A stretch of DNA of 38,115 bases, from positions 1-38,115 of the forward strand of contig CAMBAN010000014.1 of NCBI GenBank assembly GCA_945864145.1, read 5' to 3'. The position numbers and the translations under genes are program-made. Below, piece by piece: positions 8,936 to 18,180 of the stretch (the first letter of the stretch is position 1; every line of letters begins with the position of its first letter). A model generated the notes under the pieces. It did no database searches and had not been told where the DNA came from. It saw only the letters and a program-made list of their open reading frames with translations. Origin of the DNA: an uncultured Lachnospiraceae bacterium (lineage in GTDB: Bacteria > Bacillota > Clostridia > Lachnospirales > Lachnospiraceae).

Positions 8936-9650
8936 TTAATCTTCTCCTTACTTCCTTTTTGTAAGTAACGCCTATTTCTATCTGTCCACACATAGTCAGC
9001 TTTATCATTCCATTCACATAGTCTACATAGTCAATAAATTCCTGATTTACTACATACATGCGATGACACTGAAAGAATCGTTCCTCTGGCAGTTTTTCCA
9101 AAAGCTGCTTAATACTGGTATAAGGTACTCGTAGCTCTTCTTTTTTCATCATCAGGCAGACTCCTCTTGGGATTGCCTTTATATATACAATATCTTTACT
9201 GGAAATGCGATAATTAATACCATCTATTTTCACAGTAAGTGACACATCCGTCATATCTCCTGTTTGAAATAAAAGCTTTTTCACAAGTTTCCTGATTTCC
9301 TCTTCCTCATATGGTTTCAATATGTACTGGTAGCAATGAAGCTTTCGATAGGAAGCCAGTTCCAGATTGGCAATAGATGTAATCATAACGATAGGGGTAA
9401 AGGCGTATCTTCCTATGCTTCTGACTTCTGTCGCAAAGCAAAAACCATCTCGATTTTCCGGCTCTGCTTCCTCTAAATTAATATCCAGCAGAAAAGCTTG
9501 AAAGCCTTCTTCTTTTTCATGCAGAAGTTTCCTTGCCGTCTGCAAATCAGACACTGCGCTTACCTGCACATCTTTTGCTACCTTTTCAATCATTTTTTTC
9601 AATGTCTGAAGACTGATTGGGTCATCCTCCAGAATTAGTATATTTGTCAT
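8928..9650 (-). CDS. LytTR-type response regulator
   Basis: The first 120 residues form a receiver domain: acidic pair in ILILEDD, phospho-Asp in AFLLDINL, Thr in VMITS and Lys in ILKPY. The C-terminal half is a LytTR DNA-binding domain, with the IVYIKAI strand and FFQCHRMYVVNQEFIDYV typical of the AgrA/LytR class. I place the start at 9650, 14 codons inside the longest frame, because a GGGGGG stretch lies just before that ATG and the protein then begins at the receiver's first strand, giving 240 residues. It overlaps the kinase gene and is probably its partner. Target genes cannot be named. Confidence 0.9.
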   Translation of the reverse strand: MTNILILEDDPISLQTLKKMIEKVAKDVQVSAVSDLQTARKLLHEKEEGFQAFLLDINLEEAEPENRDGFCFATEVRSIGRYAFTPIVMITSIANLELASYRKLHCYQYILKPYEEEEIRKLVKKLLFQTGDMTDVSLTVKIDGINYRISSKDIVYIKAIPRGVCLMMKKEELRVPYTSIKQLLEKLPEERFFQCHRMYVVNQEFIDYVDYVNGMIKLTMCGQIEIGVTYKKEVRRRLNG

Positions 9651-9673
9651 ATTCCCCCCGATAAACAGGTTTA

Positions 9674-9712
9674 GGCATCCGGTCTTTTTCAAGTGAGCTA
9701 AGACCAGATGCC
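9674..9712 (-). terminator. hairpin between the SPFH gene and the regulator gene
   Basis: Thirteen-base arms (one mismatch, written on the plus strand as GGCATCCGGTCTT and AAGACCAGATGCC) surround a 13-base loop directly before the response-regulator gene. On the minus strand the arm is followed by TAAACCTGTTTAT, a poor U tail. It may be a weak terminator for the NfeD-SPFH unit, allowing read-through into the two-component genes, since I found no separate promoter for them. Confidence 0.5.
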
Positions 9713-9732
9713 TTCCTGATTTTCTTTGTCTT

Positions 9733-10650
9733 TTATTGTTCTTTCATCACTTCTGCAAAGGACTTGGCAAGACCTGCCATACCCTGCAATTCTGAAGGAA
9801 TGATAATTTTGGTTGCCTGACCGTTTGCAGCCTTTTCAAACGCTTCAAGGCTCTTAATGGTAAGCACTGCTTCATCTGCTCCTGCTTCTTTCAGGTATTT
9901 GATACCAATTGCATTTGCTTCCTGAATCACACGAATTGCTTCAGCCTGGCCTTCTGCCTCTTTGATGCGTTTTTCCTTTTCAGCCTCAGCACGTAAAATT
10001 GCCGCCTGCTTTTCTGCTTCCGCTTCCAAAATTGCTGATTCCTTTTTACCTTCTGCAACAAGGATGCTGGACTTCTTTTCACCTTCTGCAATAGTAACAG
10101 CTTCACGTCTTTCACGCTCTGCCTTCATCTGTTTCTCCATCGCATTTCTGATAGCTTCCGGTGGAATAATGTTTTTTAATTCCACACGATTTACTTTAAT
10201 ACCCCATGGGTCAGTAGCAACATCTAAAGCTGCACGCATGCTGGTATTGATGACCTCTCTGGAAGTCAGTGTCTGGTCTAATTCCATTTCACCGATGATA
10301 TTACGGAGAGTTGTCGCTGTCAGTTTTTCAATTGCCATGATTGGATTATCTACACCGTAAGCATAAAGCTTAGGGTCAGTAATCTGGAAAAAGACAACTG
10401 TGTCAATTTGCATGGTTACATTATCCTTTGTAATAACAGGCTGTGGTGGGAAGTCTACTACCTGTTCCTTTAAATTGACTTTCTTTGCCACTCTGTCAAG
10501 GAACGGGATTTTCATTTTTAAACCTACGCTCCAGGTTGTGTGATATCCACCTAATCTTTCAATAACATAAGCTGATGCCTGTGGCACGACACGTACATTG
10601 GTTGCTATCAATAATATAATTACAAATACTAAAAATAAAAATACTAACAT
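9733..10650 (-). CDS. SPFH/band 7 membrane protein (stomatin/QmcA-like)
   Basis: A single N-terminal membrane segment (residues 1-20, nearly all aliphatic) precedes a band 7 domain with YVIERLGGYHTTWSVGLKMK and a PPQPVITKDNV segment, then the NIIPPEAIRNAMEKQMKAER motif. From about residue 180 to 240 a highly charged Ala/Glu/Lys coiled coil with imperfect repeats of the type AEGKKESAILEAEAEKQ follows. Such proteins build membrane-bound rings or microdomains and often act with membrane proteases. Its start overlaps the NfeD gene by seven bases, the classic NfeD-stomatin pairing. The 305-residue length fits the family. Confidence 0.94.
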   Translation of the reverse strand: MLVFLFLVFVIILLIATNVRVVPQASAYVIERLGGYHTTWSVGLKMKIPFLDRVAKKVNLKEQVVDFPPQPVITKDNVTMQIDTVVFFQITDPKLYAYGVDNPIMAIEKLTATTLRNIIGEMELDQTLTSREVINTSMRAALDVATDPWGIKVNRVELKNIIPPEAIRNAMEKQMKAERERREAVTIAEGEKKSSILVAEGKKESAILEAEAEKQAAILRAEAEKEKRIKEAEGQAEAIRVIQEANAIGIKYLKEAGADEAVLTIKSLEAFEKAANGQATKIIIPSELQGMAGLAKSFAEVMKEQ

Positions 10651-11102
10651 TGTTCATCCTCCTTATACTCTTCTACCATTAGTTTTACCCCTGATATGTT
10701 GATTACCTTTGCCAGTTTTCCTGCCTCGATAATCTTTTCATCGTCAACAGAACGTACCGTCCATTCCTGTCCGTTTACGGTGGCGCATCCTGTTCCTTCA
10801 AAGTTGTTTACTGTCTGTGTAATTCTGATTACTTTGCCTGTGACTCCTTCATAGTTGGTCTTCACACGTGTTGCATTTATGTATTTCATTGCAAATGGTC
10901 TTGTAAAAACAAGCATTCCAAACGAGATAATCAGAAATACTACAATCTGCACAATCCATCCGCCTCCTAAACAGGAAACAATGGTTGCTGCTAATGCTCC
11001 TGCCGCAAACCATATCGTAGTCAATCCGACTGTCAGTATTTCTATCACAATCAATACGACCATGAGTGCAAGCCAAAGCATTGTAGGATTCATAATCATC
11101 AT
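10644..11102 (-). CDS. NfeD-like membrane protein (short form)
   Basis: The 152-residue product has hydrophobic segments at about residues 7-28, 30-48 and 52-67, and a C-terminal soluble beta-rich (OB-fold-like) part with YEGVTGKVIRITQ and VNGQEWTVRSVDDEKI. Short NfeD proteins lack the N-terminal protease domain and serve as partners of SPFH proteins in the cytoplasmic membrane. AGGAGGGG lies about 10 bases before the first ATG; further ATG codons three codons in are possible starts. It is the first gene after the promoter at 11160-11188 and is translationally coupled to the SPFH gene. Confidence 0.9.
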   Translation of the reverse strand: MMIMNPTMLWLALMVVLIVIEILTVGLTTIWFAAGALAATIVSCLGGGWIVQIVVFLIISFGMLVFTRPFAMKYINATRVKTNYEGVTGKVIRITQTVNNFEGTGCATVNGQEWTVRSVDDEKIIEAGKLAKVINISGVKLMVEEYKEDEQC

Positions 11103-11159
11103 CTTTTGTTTCCCCTCCTTTCTCTCTCATTCTCTTCAACCATTTATCAGGTTATGTTC

Positions 11160-11188
11160 ATCATATCGTACAAATGCATTCTTTACAA
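11160..11188 (-). promoter_or_regulatory. promoter of the NfeD-SPFH unit
   Basis: Minus-strand TTGTAA (11183-11188) and TATGAT (11160-11165) with a 17-base spacer, about 57 bases before the NfeD start. No operator-like repeat was seen next to it. Confidence 0.8.
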
Positions 11189-11237
11189 TGGATTTTGCGC
11201 GAATAACGTTTTTTTCGTATTGAATATTGTCTGACAA

Positions 11238-11273
11238 CAAAAAAACTGACTGTCGTGTCATAACAGTCAGTTT
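11238..11273 (-). terminator. intrinsic terminator of the chemoreceptor gene
   Basis: Perfect 11-base arms (11243-11253 and 11263-11273, AAACTGACTGT on the plus strand) enclose a 9-base loop and are followed on the minus strand by a T run ending near 11238. It lies 24 bases after the chemoreceptor stop codon. Confidence 0.93.
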
Positions 11274-11297
11274 CTCTTCTCTATATTATGTTTTATA

Positions 11298-12770
11298 CTA
11301 TTTTCCATTCATATGAATATACTGAATTAAATCCTGCATCATGTTATCAATATTATTGATAATCTCTTCATTGCGTTTAGATGCTTCCACCGTTTCACCT
11401 GCATGTGCAGATACCTCCTGCGTAGTTGCCGAAATGGTTTCAATCGAATCTACAATACGTCTGTTTGCTTTTTTAAGCTCATGAATACTCGTTTCAAGTG
11501 TTGCCACATTTTCTTTGATGGAAAGAGTATTGTTCTGAATACTTTCAAAGCTGACTGCTGTATGATTGGTAGATTCCTTTTCTTTCTGAATACCTTCCAG
11601 CATTTGCTGGATTACTTCTACTACTTCTGAAATTGCTGTGGAAACATTTTCTATCAGTTCTGAAATATTTACAGTAGCATCCTTTGTCTGCTTTGCCATA
11701 TTGGTAACCTGAGAAGCAACTACTGCAAATCCTCTTCCTGATTCCCCTGCTCTTGCAGCCTCAATGCTGGCATTTAAAGCAAGCATACTTGTCTGATTGG
11801 CAATACCACTGATAAGCTTGACAATATTATGCATTTCTTCTACATAGCTGTCTAAATTCTTTAATTTATCTGATACCTCTGCGCCCTTTACTACCGATTC
11901 TTCTACCTGTCTGACTAAAACCTCTACGTCTTTGTTTCCCTTACCGATTACGTCTAACGTCTGCTGCATGCTCTCGCCAATTTTATCACTGACATTCGTT
12001 ACTACATCTACTTTTGTCTGAATTTCTTCTGTTTGAGCTGCCTGTTTTTGTACGGCTTCTGCAGTATTAGACGCGCCTAAGGACAATTCATCCATAGAGC
12101 CTCTTGTAATCTTAGTAGATTTATTTAACTGCTCTAACTCATTATAAATACCTCTAATACCATCGTGCATTTTTTCCGACATCATTGTCACATCTTTTAA
12201 GGCTTTATCCGCTGCCTCTTTTGCTTCCTCAGCCTCCTCAATTTTTACAAGTGCATTTTCCCTGGATACCTTAGCTGACATGTAGGAAGTTACTGCAATG
12301 ATACACATAACAAATGCCTGGATTCTTGCATCTGCTGCATCTTCATATCCGAATCTTCCTGTAAAGTAACCACCAATGGCATTAACCATTGTAATGATTA
12401 CAGTTCCTGTATTTACCATCAAGGAAAGCTTCGTATCATTATATACAGAAATGGCTAAAATCATAGGAACTACAAAAGTAAATTGTACATTATTTATACA
12501 GGTAAACTGCGTAACAGAATAGAATATTGCAAAACCAACACAGGCGAAATGCTTAATCATTTCTGTTTCGTGATTCTTTTTCCAGCAGATAACTTCTCCT
12601 ATCAGAGGTGCAACACCTGTTACCAGATAGGTAACAAACAGCCCTATGCTCATACCGTCATCCCCGAAGCTCCATCCGGCTGACAAAAGCATAAAAATCA
12701 CACAGATAAAATGTGTAATCATAGCCAGGCGATTATTTCTCGCCATTTCTGTTAAATGATTCTCTTTCAT
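11298..12770 (-). CDS. methyl-accepting chemotaxis protein with multi-pass membrane sensor
   Basis: The C-terminal two thirds is a chemoreceptor signalling hairpin; the highly conserved tip is visible as [20 protein letters not shown] followed by [11 protein letters not shown], which binds CheA/CheW. The N-terminal 165 residues contain about six hydrophobic segments with only short loops, instead of the usual two helices around an extracellular ligand domain, and no HAMP domain was recognised. I place the start at 12770 because GAGG precedes that ATG; the longest frame begins seven codons earlier. Length is 490 residues. It probably shares a transcript with the 58-residue membrane protein 38 bases upstream. 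No che or flagellar genes lie in the window. Confidence 0.92.
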   Translation of the reverse strand: MKENHLTEMARNNRLAMITHFICVIFMLLSAGWSFGDDGMSIGLFVTYLVTGVAPLIGEVICWKKNHETEMIKHFACVGFAIFYSVTQFTCINNVQFTFVVPMILAISVYNDTKLSLMVNTGTVIITMVNAIGGYFTGRFGYEDAADARIQAFVMCIIAVTSYMSAKVSRENALVKIEEAEEAKEAADKALKDVTMMSEKMHDGIRGIYNELEQLNKSTKITRGSMDELSLGASNTAEAVQKQAAQTEEIQTKVDVVTNVSDKIGESMQQTLDVIGKGNKDVEVLVRQVEESVVKGAEVSDKLKNLDSYVEEMHNIVKLISGIANQTSMLALNASIEAARAGESGRGFAVVASQVTNMAKQTKDATVNISELIENVSTAISEVVEVIQQMLEGIQKEKESTNHTAVSFESIQNNTLSIKENVATLETSIHELKKANRRIVDSIETISATTQEVSAHAGETVEASKRNEEIINNIDNMMQDLIQYIHMNGK

Positions 12771-12808
12771 GGTTAACCTCCACAATTTCAATCTATTTTC
12801 CTTATGCC

Positions 12809-12985
12809 TTATTCCAAATTGTCAATTGTTCCAGACCATTTACTTACGGTCTGATCCTGTATGGTCTGATATTTGGGCTGTGCATGTGCTGCCATGAAGA
12901 TAATGAAAAGTAATATAATGAGCAAAATCAGCCCCTCCAGCCACTTTGAATATCCGTTTTGAAAAAATTTTTCCTTTACTTTCAC
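12809..12985 (-). CDS. small single-pass membrane protein, function unknown
   Basis: The predicted 58-residue protein has a charged start ([18 protein letters not shown]), one hydrophobic helix ([17 protein letters not shown]) and a polar tail ending [11 protein letters not shown] choose the GTG at 12985, which has GAGGGG nine bases before it. The longest frame would begin with an ATG at 13060, but that codon lies inside the -35 box of the promoter at 13032-13060 and so would not be transcribed. The gene lies 38 bases upstream of the chemoreceptor and is probably cotranscribed, which suggests but does not prove a link. I recognise no family. Confidence 0.7.
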   Translation of the reverse strand: MKVKEKFFQNGYSKWLEGLILLIILLFIIFMAAHAQPKYQTIQDQTVSKWSGTIDNLE

Positions 12986-13031
12986 ACAATCATTCCCCTC
13001 TATTATCAAGTATTGCAAGAATACTAATGTA

Positions 13032-13060
13032 ATTTTACCATTTATTTTTTCTGTTTTCAA
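13032..13060 (-). promoter_or_regulatory. promoter of the small membrane protein-chemoreceptor unit
   Basis: Minus-strand TTGAAA (13055-13060), 17-base spacer, TAAAAT (13032-13037), with TG one base before the -10 box (extended -10). The predicted start point near 13025 leaves a leader of about 40 bases before the GTG at 12985. Confidence 0.85.
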
Positions 13061-13128
13061 TTTTATTTTGTATTTTTCTGTTTATTATATATATTTTTTC
13101 TATATTTTTGTTTATTTTTACTGAATTC

Positions 13129-13181
13129 AAAAAATATAGAGCAATCTATTTTGAAATTAAACTCAAAATAGATTGCTCTAT
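13129..13181 (-). terminator. groESL terminator
   Basis: Perfect 19-base arms (13136-13154 and 13163-13181) enclose an 8-base loop, followed on the minus strand by ATTTTTTG. The hairpin lies 79 bases after the groEL stop. The stretch 13182-13259 between gene and hairpin is described under findings. Confidence 0.93.
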
Positions 13182-13259
13182 GATTATTTAAGACACTGTC
13201 TTGGCACAACGTACCTCAGGCACAGCCTTCCTTTTTACTATAGGATTCCATTTATGAAA

Positions 13260-14903
<1,644 letters not shown>

Positions 14904-14914
14904 TTATTTTTCAC

Positions 14915-14993
14915 AGGCCGAATGACCTCTTTAGTGCTCGTATCTGATACATATATTTATTGATTATCTTGCAGTATTCACGACCGAATGGTC
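14915..14993 (-). other. twin small hairpins between groES and groEL
   Basis: Two short inverted repeats with the same four-base loop lie in the intercistronic gap. On the plus strand they read GACC-GAAT-GGTC (14982-14993) and AGGCC-GAAT-GACCT (14915-14928, one G-U pair in RNA), about 53 bases apart. Neither has a U tail, so they are not terminators. RNA processing or stability sites are possible. Whether they form in RNA is unknown. Confidence 0.4.
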
Positions 14994-15010
14994 ATCGACA
15001 GTAATTCAGT

Positions 15011-15295
15011 TTACTGAATTACTGCTAAAATATCATTCTGCTTAACAATAATATATTCTGTATCTTCAATTTTTACTTCTGTTCCTGAATATTTTGAATA
15101 GATAACCTGGTCGCCGACTTTCACTTCCATCTTTACTTCTTTACCATCTACAACTCCGCCAGGACCTACTGCAATAACTTCTGCCTGCTGTGGCTTTTCT
15201 TTATTCTGTCCCGGTAATACGATACCGGACTTTGTAGTCTCTTCTGCAACTAACTGTTTTAAAACAACTCTGTCTCCTAATGGTACTAATTTCAT
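15011..15295 (-). CDS. groES: co-chaperonin GroES (10 kDa)
   Basis: The 94-residue protein begins [15 protein letters not shown], with the mobile-loop region [19 protein letters not shown] (residues 19-37) that docks on GroEL, and a [16 protein letters not shown] segment and a final KQNDILAVI, all typical. It caps the GroEL ring in the cytosol. AGGAGG lies just before the ATG. It is the first gene of the groESL operon, with CIRCE about 55 bases upstream. Confidence 0.98.
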   Translation of the reverse strand: MKLVPLGDRVVLKQLVAEETTKSGIVLPGQNKEKPQQAEVIAVGPGGVVDGKEVKMEVKVGDQVIYSKYSGTEVKIEDTEYIIVKQNDILAVIQ

Positions 15296-15350
15296 TTTGA
15301 AATCCTCCTTAATTCTATATACTTTAATATCATTGATTACTCTTTTGTGA

Positions 15351-15377
15351 TTAGCACTCTGTCTTATTGAGTGCTAA
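15351..15377 (-). promoter_or_regulatory. CIRCE operator (HrcA site)
   Basis: TTAGCACTC, nine bases, GAGTGCTAA: a perfect match to the CIRCE inverted repeat bound by the heat-shock repressor HrcA. It lies directly downstream of the -10 box, in the groES leader. This indicates heat-shock control of groESL by an HrcA encoded elsewhere. Confidence 0.98.
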
Positions 15378-15382
15378 CAGAA

Positions 15383-15414
15383 ATTATAATAGTTTTTTCA
15401 TACAGCTTATGCAA
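15383..15414 (-). promoter_or_regulatory. groESL promoter
   Basis: Minus-strand TTGCAT (15409-15414) with TATTAT at a 17-base spacing (15386-15391), or the overlapping TATAAT (15383-15388) at 20 bases. Transcription would start close to or inside CIRCE, as usual for HrcA-controlled genes. The rest of the 332-base divergent gap (15415-15552) is AT-rich and shows no further feature. Confidence 0.75.
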
Positions 15415-15552
15415 ACCAGATTACCTAATTTTTCCTCCGTTTTCCTTTCTTTTCCTCTTATTATCTTCCATTTTCTTACTTTTTCTTGTTTATATCACTT
15501 AATAATTATTTTAGAAATTTATTATTTCTTTAGGAAACAATCCTTTTATCCC

Positions 15553-15580
15553 TTGCAAAATTCTATATTTTCGATAAAAT
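15553..15580 (+). promoter_or_regulatory. candidate promoter of the ABC-F gene
   Basis: TTGCAA (15553-15558), 16 bases, TAAAAT (15575-15580), leaving about 40 bases of leader before the ATG at 15628. AT-rich surroundings make chance matches likely, so confidence is moderate. Confidence 0.55.
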
Positions 15581-15627
15581 AAAAGAGTTGATTTAATGTA
15601 ATATTTTAATAAGAAAGGGTTTGTGAC

Positions 15628-17271
15628 ATGATTAGTGCAAACAACGTAACTTACAGAGTAGGCAAAAAAGCATTATTTGAAGATGTCAATATCAAATTCA
15701 CGGAAGGAAACTGCTACGGATTAATCGGTGCAAATGGTGCAGGTAAATCTACCTTTTTAAAGATTTTATCAGGCAGCCTTGAGACCACAAAGGGTGATAT
15801 CGTTATCACACCGGGACAGCGTTTATCTGTATTGGAGCAGGACCACTTCAAATACGACGAATACCCGGTTATGGACGTTGTCATCATGGGAAATGCTCGT
15901 TTATATGAAATTATGAAGGAAAAGGAAGCCATCTATGCAAAGGAGGACTTCACTGACGAAGACGGTATCCGTGCCAGTGAATTAGAGGGTGAATTTGCAG
16001 AAATGGACGGCTGGGAAGCAGAATCCAATGCCGCACAGCTGTTAAATGGTCTTGGTATTCCAACTGAAATCCACTATTCTACCATGAAAGACTTAAACGG
16101 TAGTGAAAAGGTAAAGGTACTTCTTGCAAAAGCCTTATTTGGTAACCCGGATATTCTTTTACTCGACGAGCCTACAAACCATCTGGATTTAGATGCTATC
16201 GCCTGGTTAGAGGATTTCTTAATTGATTTTGAAAATACGGTTATTGTCGTATCCCATGACCGTTATTTCTTGAATAAGGTATGTACACAGATTGCAGATA
16301 TCGACTATGGTAAAATCCAGCTTTATGCCGGTAACTATGATTTCTGGTATGAGTCAAGCCAGTTGCTTGTAAAACAGATGAAGGAAGCTAATAAGAAAAA
16401 GGAAGAAAAAATCAAGGAATTACAGGAATTCATTTCCCGTTTCTCTGCAAATGCTTCCAAATCAAAGCAGGCTACTTCCAGAAAACGTGCTTTGGAAAAA
16501 ATTGAGTTGGATGATATTAAGCCATCCAGCAGAAAATATCCATACATTGATTTCCGTCCTGACCGTGAAATCGGAAACGAAGTACTTACCGTTGAGCATT
16601 TATCAAAAACTGTCAACGGTGTAAAAGTATTAGATGATATTTCCTTTATCATCAATCATGATGACAAGGTTGCCTTTGTTGGTGGTAATGAGCTTGCAAA
16701 GACTACTCTCTTCCAGATTTTAATGGGTGAGATAGAACCGGATGAGGGAAGCTTCAAGTGGGGTATTACAACTTCACAGGCATATTTCCCGAAGGATCCA
16801 ACCAATGAGTTCAATAATGATTATACAATTGCAGACTGGTTAATGAGCTACTCTCCTGTAGACGATATCACTTATGTACGTGGTTTCCTTGGTCGTATGC
16901 TTTTTGCAGGTGAGGATGGTGTTAAGAAGGTTAAAGTCCTTTCCGGTGGTGAAAAGGTACGTTGTCTTTTAAGTAAAATGATGATTAGTGGTGCAAACTG
17001 TCTTATCCTGGATGAGCCTACTAACCACTTAGACATGGAATCTATTACCGCTTTAAATAACGGTTTGATTAAATTCCCTGGTGTTGCACTGTTTGCCTGC
17101 CATGACCATCAGTTTGTTCAGACAACTGCAAACCGTATTATGGAAATTCTTCCAAACGGTTCCTTAGTAGATAAAATTACAACCTACGACGAATACCTTG
17201 CAAGCGATGAGATGGCAAGAAAGAGAACTGTTTACACTGCAGAAGCAGAGGATGAAAGCGGCGAAGAATAA
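15628..17271 (+). CDS. ABC-F family ATPase (YbiT/YkpA-like)
   Basis: This 547-residue protein has two ABC domains and no membrane segments, as in ribosome-associated ABC-F factors. Domain 1 has Walker A GANGAGKST (near 34-42), a shifted signature LNGSEKVK, and Walker B ILLLDEPTNHLDL. A charged linker follows (SRFSANASKSKQATSRKRAL, near 269-288). Domain 2 has a Walker A-like loop GGNELAKTT lacking the usual GxGK glycines, a normal LSGGEKVR signature and ILDEPTNHLDM. The acidic C-terminus ends DESGEE. Members act on the ribosomal E site in translation or antibiotic protection; the linker is short, which argues against a classic resistance type. AAAGGG precedes the ATG. Confidence 0.92.
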   Translation: MISANNVTYRVGKKALFEDVNIKFTEGNCYGLIGANGAGKSTFLKILSGSLETTKGDIVITPGQRLSVLEQDHFKYDEYPVMDVVIMGNARLYEIMKEKEAIYAKEDFTDEDGIRASELEGEFAEMDGWEAESNAAQLLNGLGIPTEIHYSTMKDLNGSEKVKVLLAKALFGNPDILLLDEPTNHLDLDAIAWLEDFLIDFENTVIVVSHDRYFLNKVCTQIADIDYGKIQLYAGNYDFWYESSQLLVKQMKEANKKKEEKIKELQEFISRFSANASKSKQATSRKRALEKIELDDIKPSSRKYPYIDFRPDREIGNEVLTVEHLSKTVNGVKVLDDISFIINHDDKVAFVGGNELAKTTLFQILMGEIEPDEGSFKWGITTSQAYFPKDPTNEFNNDYTIADWLMSYSPVDDITYVRGFLGRMLFAGEDGVKKVKVLSGGEKVRCLLSKMMISGANCLILDEPTNHLDMESITALNNGLIKFPGVALFACHDHQFVQTTANRIMEILPNGSLVDKITTYDEYLASDEMARKRTVYTAEAEDESGEE

Positions 17272-17277
17272 AATATC

Positions 17278-17311
17278 AGAACAGGCAATACTTTTGCCTG
17301 TTCTTTTCTTT
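17278..17311 (+). terminator. intrinsic terminator of the ABC-F gene
   Basis: Eleven-base perfect arms AGAACAGGCAA / TTGCCTGTTCT around a 5-base loop (17278-17304), then TTTCTTTATTTT. It lies 7 bases after the stop codon and 30 bases before the next gene. Confidence 0.92.
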
Positions 17312-17340
17312 ATTTTACAATGATTTACGGAGGAAGCTTT

Positions 17341-18180
17341 ATGCGCTATGTTGATTTGCATACCCATTCTACCCGCTCTGATGGTACTTTGACACCTACT
17401 GAGCTGGTTCATTACGCGGTGGAAAAAGGATTATCTGCCATTGCTTTAACAGACCATGATACGATTGACGGCATTGACGAAGCTCTCGATGCTGCAAAGG
17501 AACTGCCGATTGAAGTCATTCCCGGTATTGAGTATTCCACAGAATATAGAAACCGTGACGTGCACATTGTAGGACTTTTTATTGATCACAAATCTCCTGC
17601 CTTTCAGTCTTATCTGGCTAAATTTATGCAATCCCGTACAGACCGCAATCACAAGCTCTGTGCCAATTTGCAGGGAGCTGGTATTAATATTACCTACGAA
17701 GCATTGCTTTCCCGTTTTCCTGACTCGGTTATTACCAGAGCCCATTATGCTGCTTACCTTCTGGAAAGTGGCTACGTAAAAAGCAGAAAAGAGGCTTTTG
17801 ACAGATATTTGGGAGACCATACTCCGTACTTTGTTCACAGAGAAAAAATTACACCGGAAGAAGTAATTACAGTAACCAGACAGGCTGGTGGCATTCCTGT
17901 TTTAGCTCACCCTACGCTTTATAAGCTTGGGAAAGAACAGCTTGACCTTTTGGTTTCAACGCTAAAGGAGCAGGGATTAATGGGAATAGAATGTCTTTAC
18001 AGCACCTACACGCCACAAGAGGAACGCCATATGAATGCTCTTGCAAAAGCATACGACTTGCTCCCAAGTGGAGGTTCTGACTTCCACGGAGATGCAAAGC
18101 CCGGACTTGACCTTGGCATTGGCTATGGTAAGCTGCAAATTCCGGAAAGTATACTTGATACCTTAAGAAAGGCGAAATGA
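17341..18180 (+). CDS. PHP-domain metal-dependent phosphoesterase
   Basis: The 279-residue protein carries the four PHP metal motifs: YVDLHTHSTRSDG at the start, LTDHDTIDG (near 38-46), an EYST-type Glu (near 66-69) and HPTLY with GGSDFHGD near the C-terminus. This free-standing form (TrpH/YciV-like) includes 5'-3' exonucleases and 3',5'-bisphosphate nucleotidases. Exact substrate not determinable. The start at 17341 has GGAGG seven bases upstream; an in-frame ATG seven codons earlier overlaps this site and is unlikely. The stop overlaps the next gene by four bases (ATGA). Confidence 0.9.
   Translation: MRYVDLHTHSTRSDGTLTPTELVHYAVEKGLSAIALTDHDTIDGIDEALDAAKELPIEVIPGIEYSTEYRNRDVHIVGLFIDHKSPAFQSYLAKFMQSRTDRNHKLCANLQGAGINITYEALLSRFPDSVITRAHYAAYLLESGYVKSRKEAFDRYLGDHTPYFVHREKITPEEVITVTRQAGGIPVLAHPTLYKLGKEQLDLLVSTLKEQGLMGIECLYSTYTPQEERHMNALAKAYDLLPSGGSDFHGDAKPGLDLGIGYGKLQIPESILDTLRKAK

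Noticed and set aside
8087-9732. Agr-type quorum-sensing locus
   Set aside because: Kinase and regulator classes fit, but no AgrB-like membrane protease or AgrD-like peptide frame is present on either side and the kinase lacks a multi-pass sensor.
13136-13181. Perfect 19-base inverted repeat as a possible insertion sequence end or attachment site
   Set aside because: It has an 8-base loop, a T run on the minus strand and lies just after groEL, which fits an intrinsic terminator. No transposase or target duplication is near.
13195-13251. Short frame after groEL with in-frame TGA read as selenocysteine
   Set aside because: There is no ribosome site, the peptide before TGA is only 11 residues, and no convincing SECIS-type structure or known selenoprotein context is visible.
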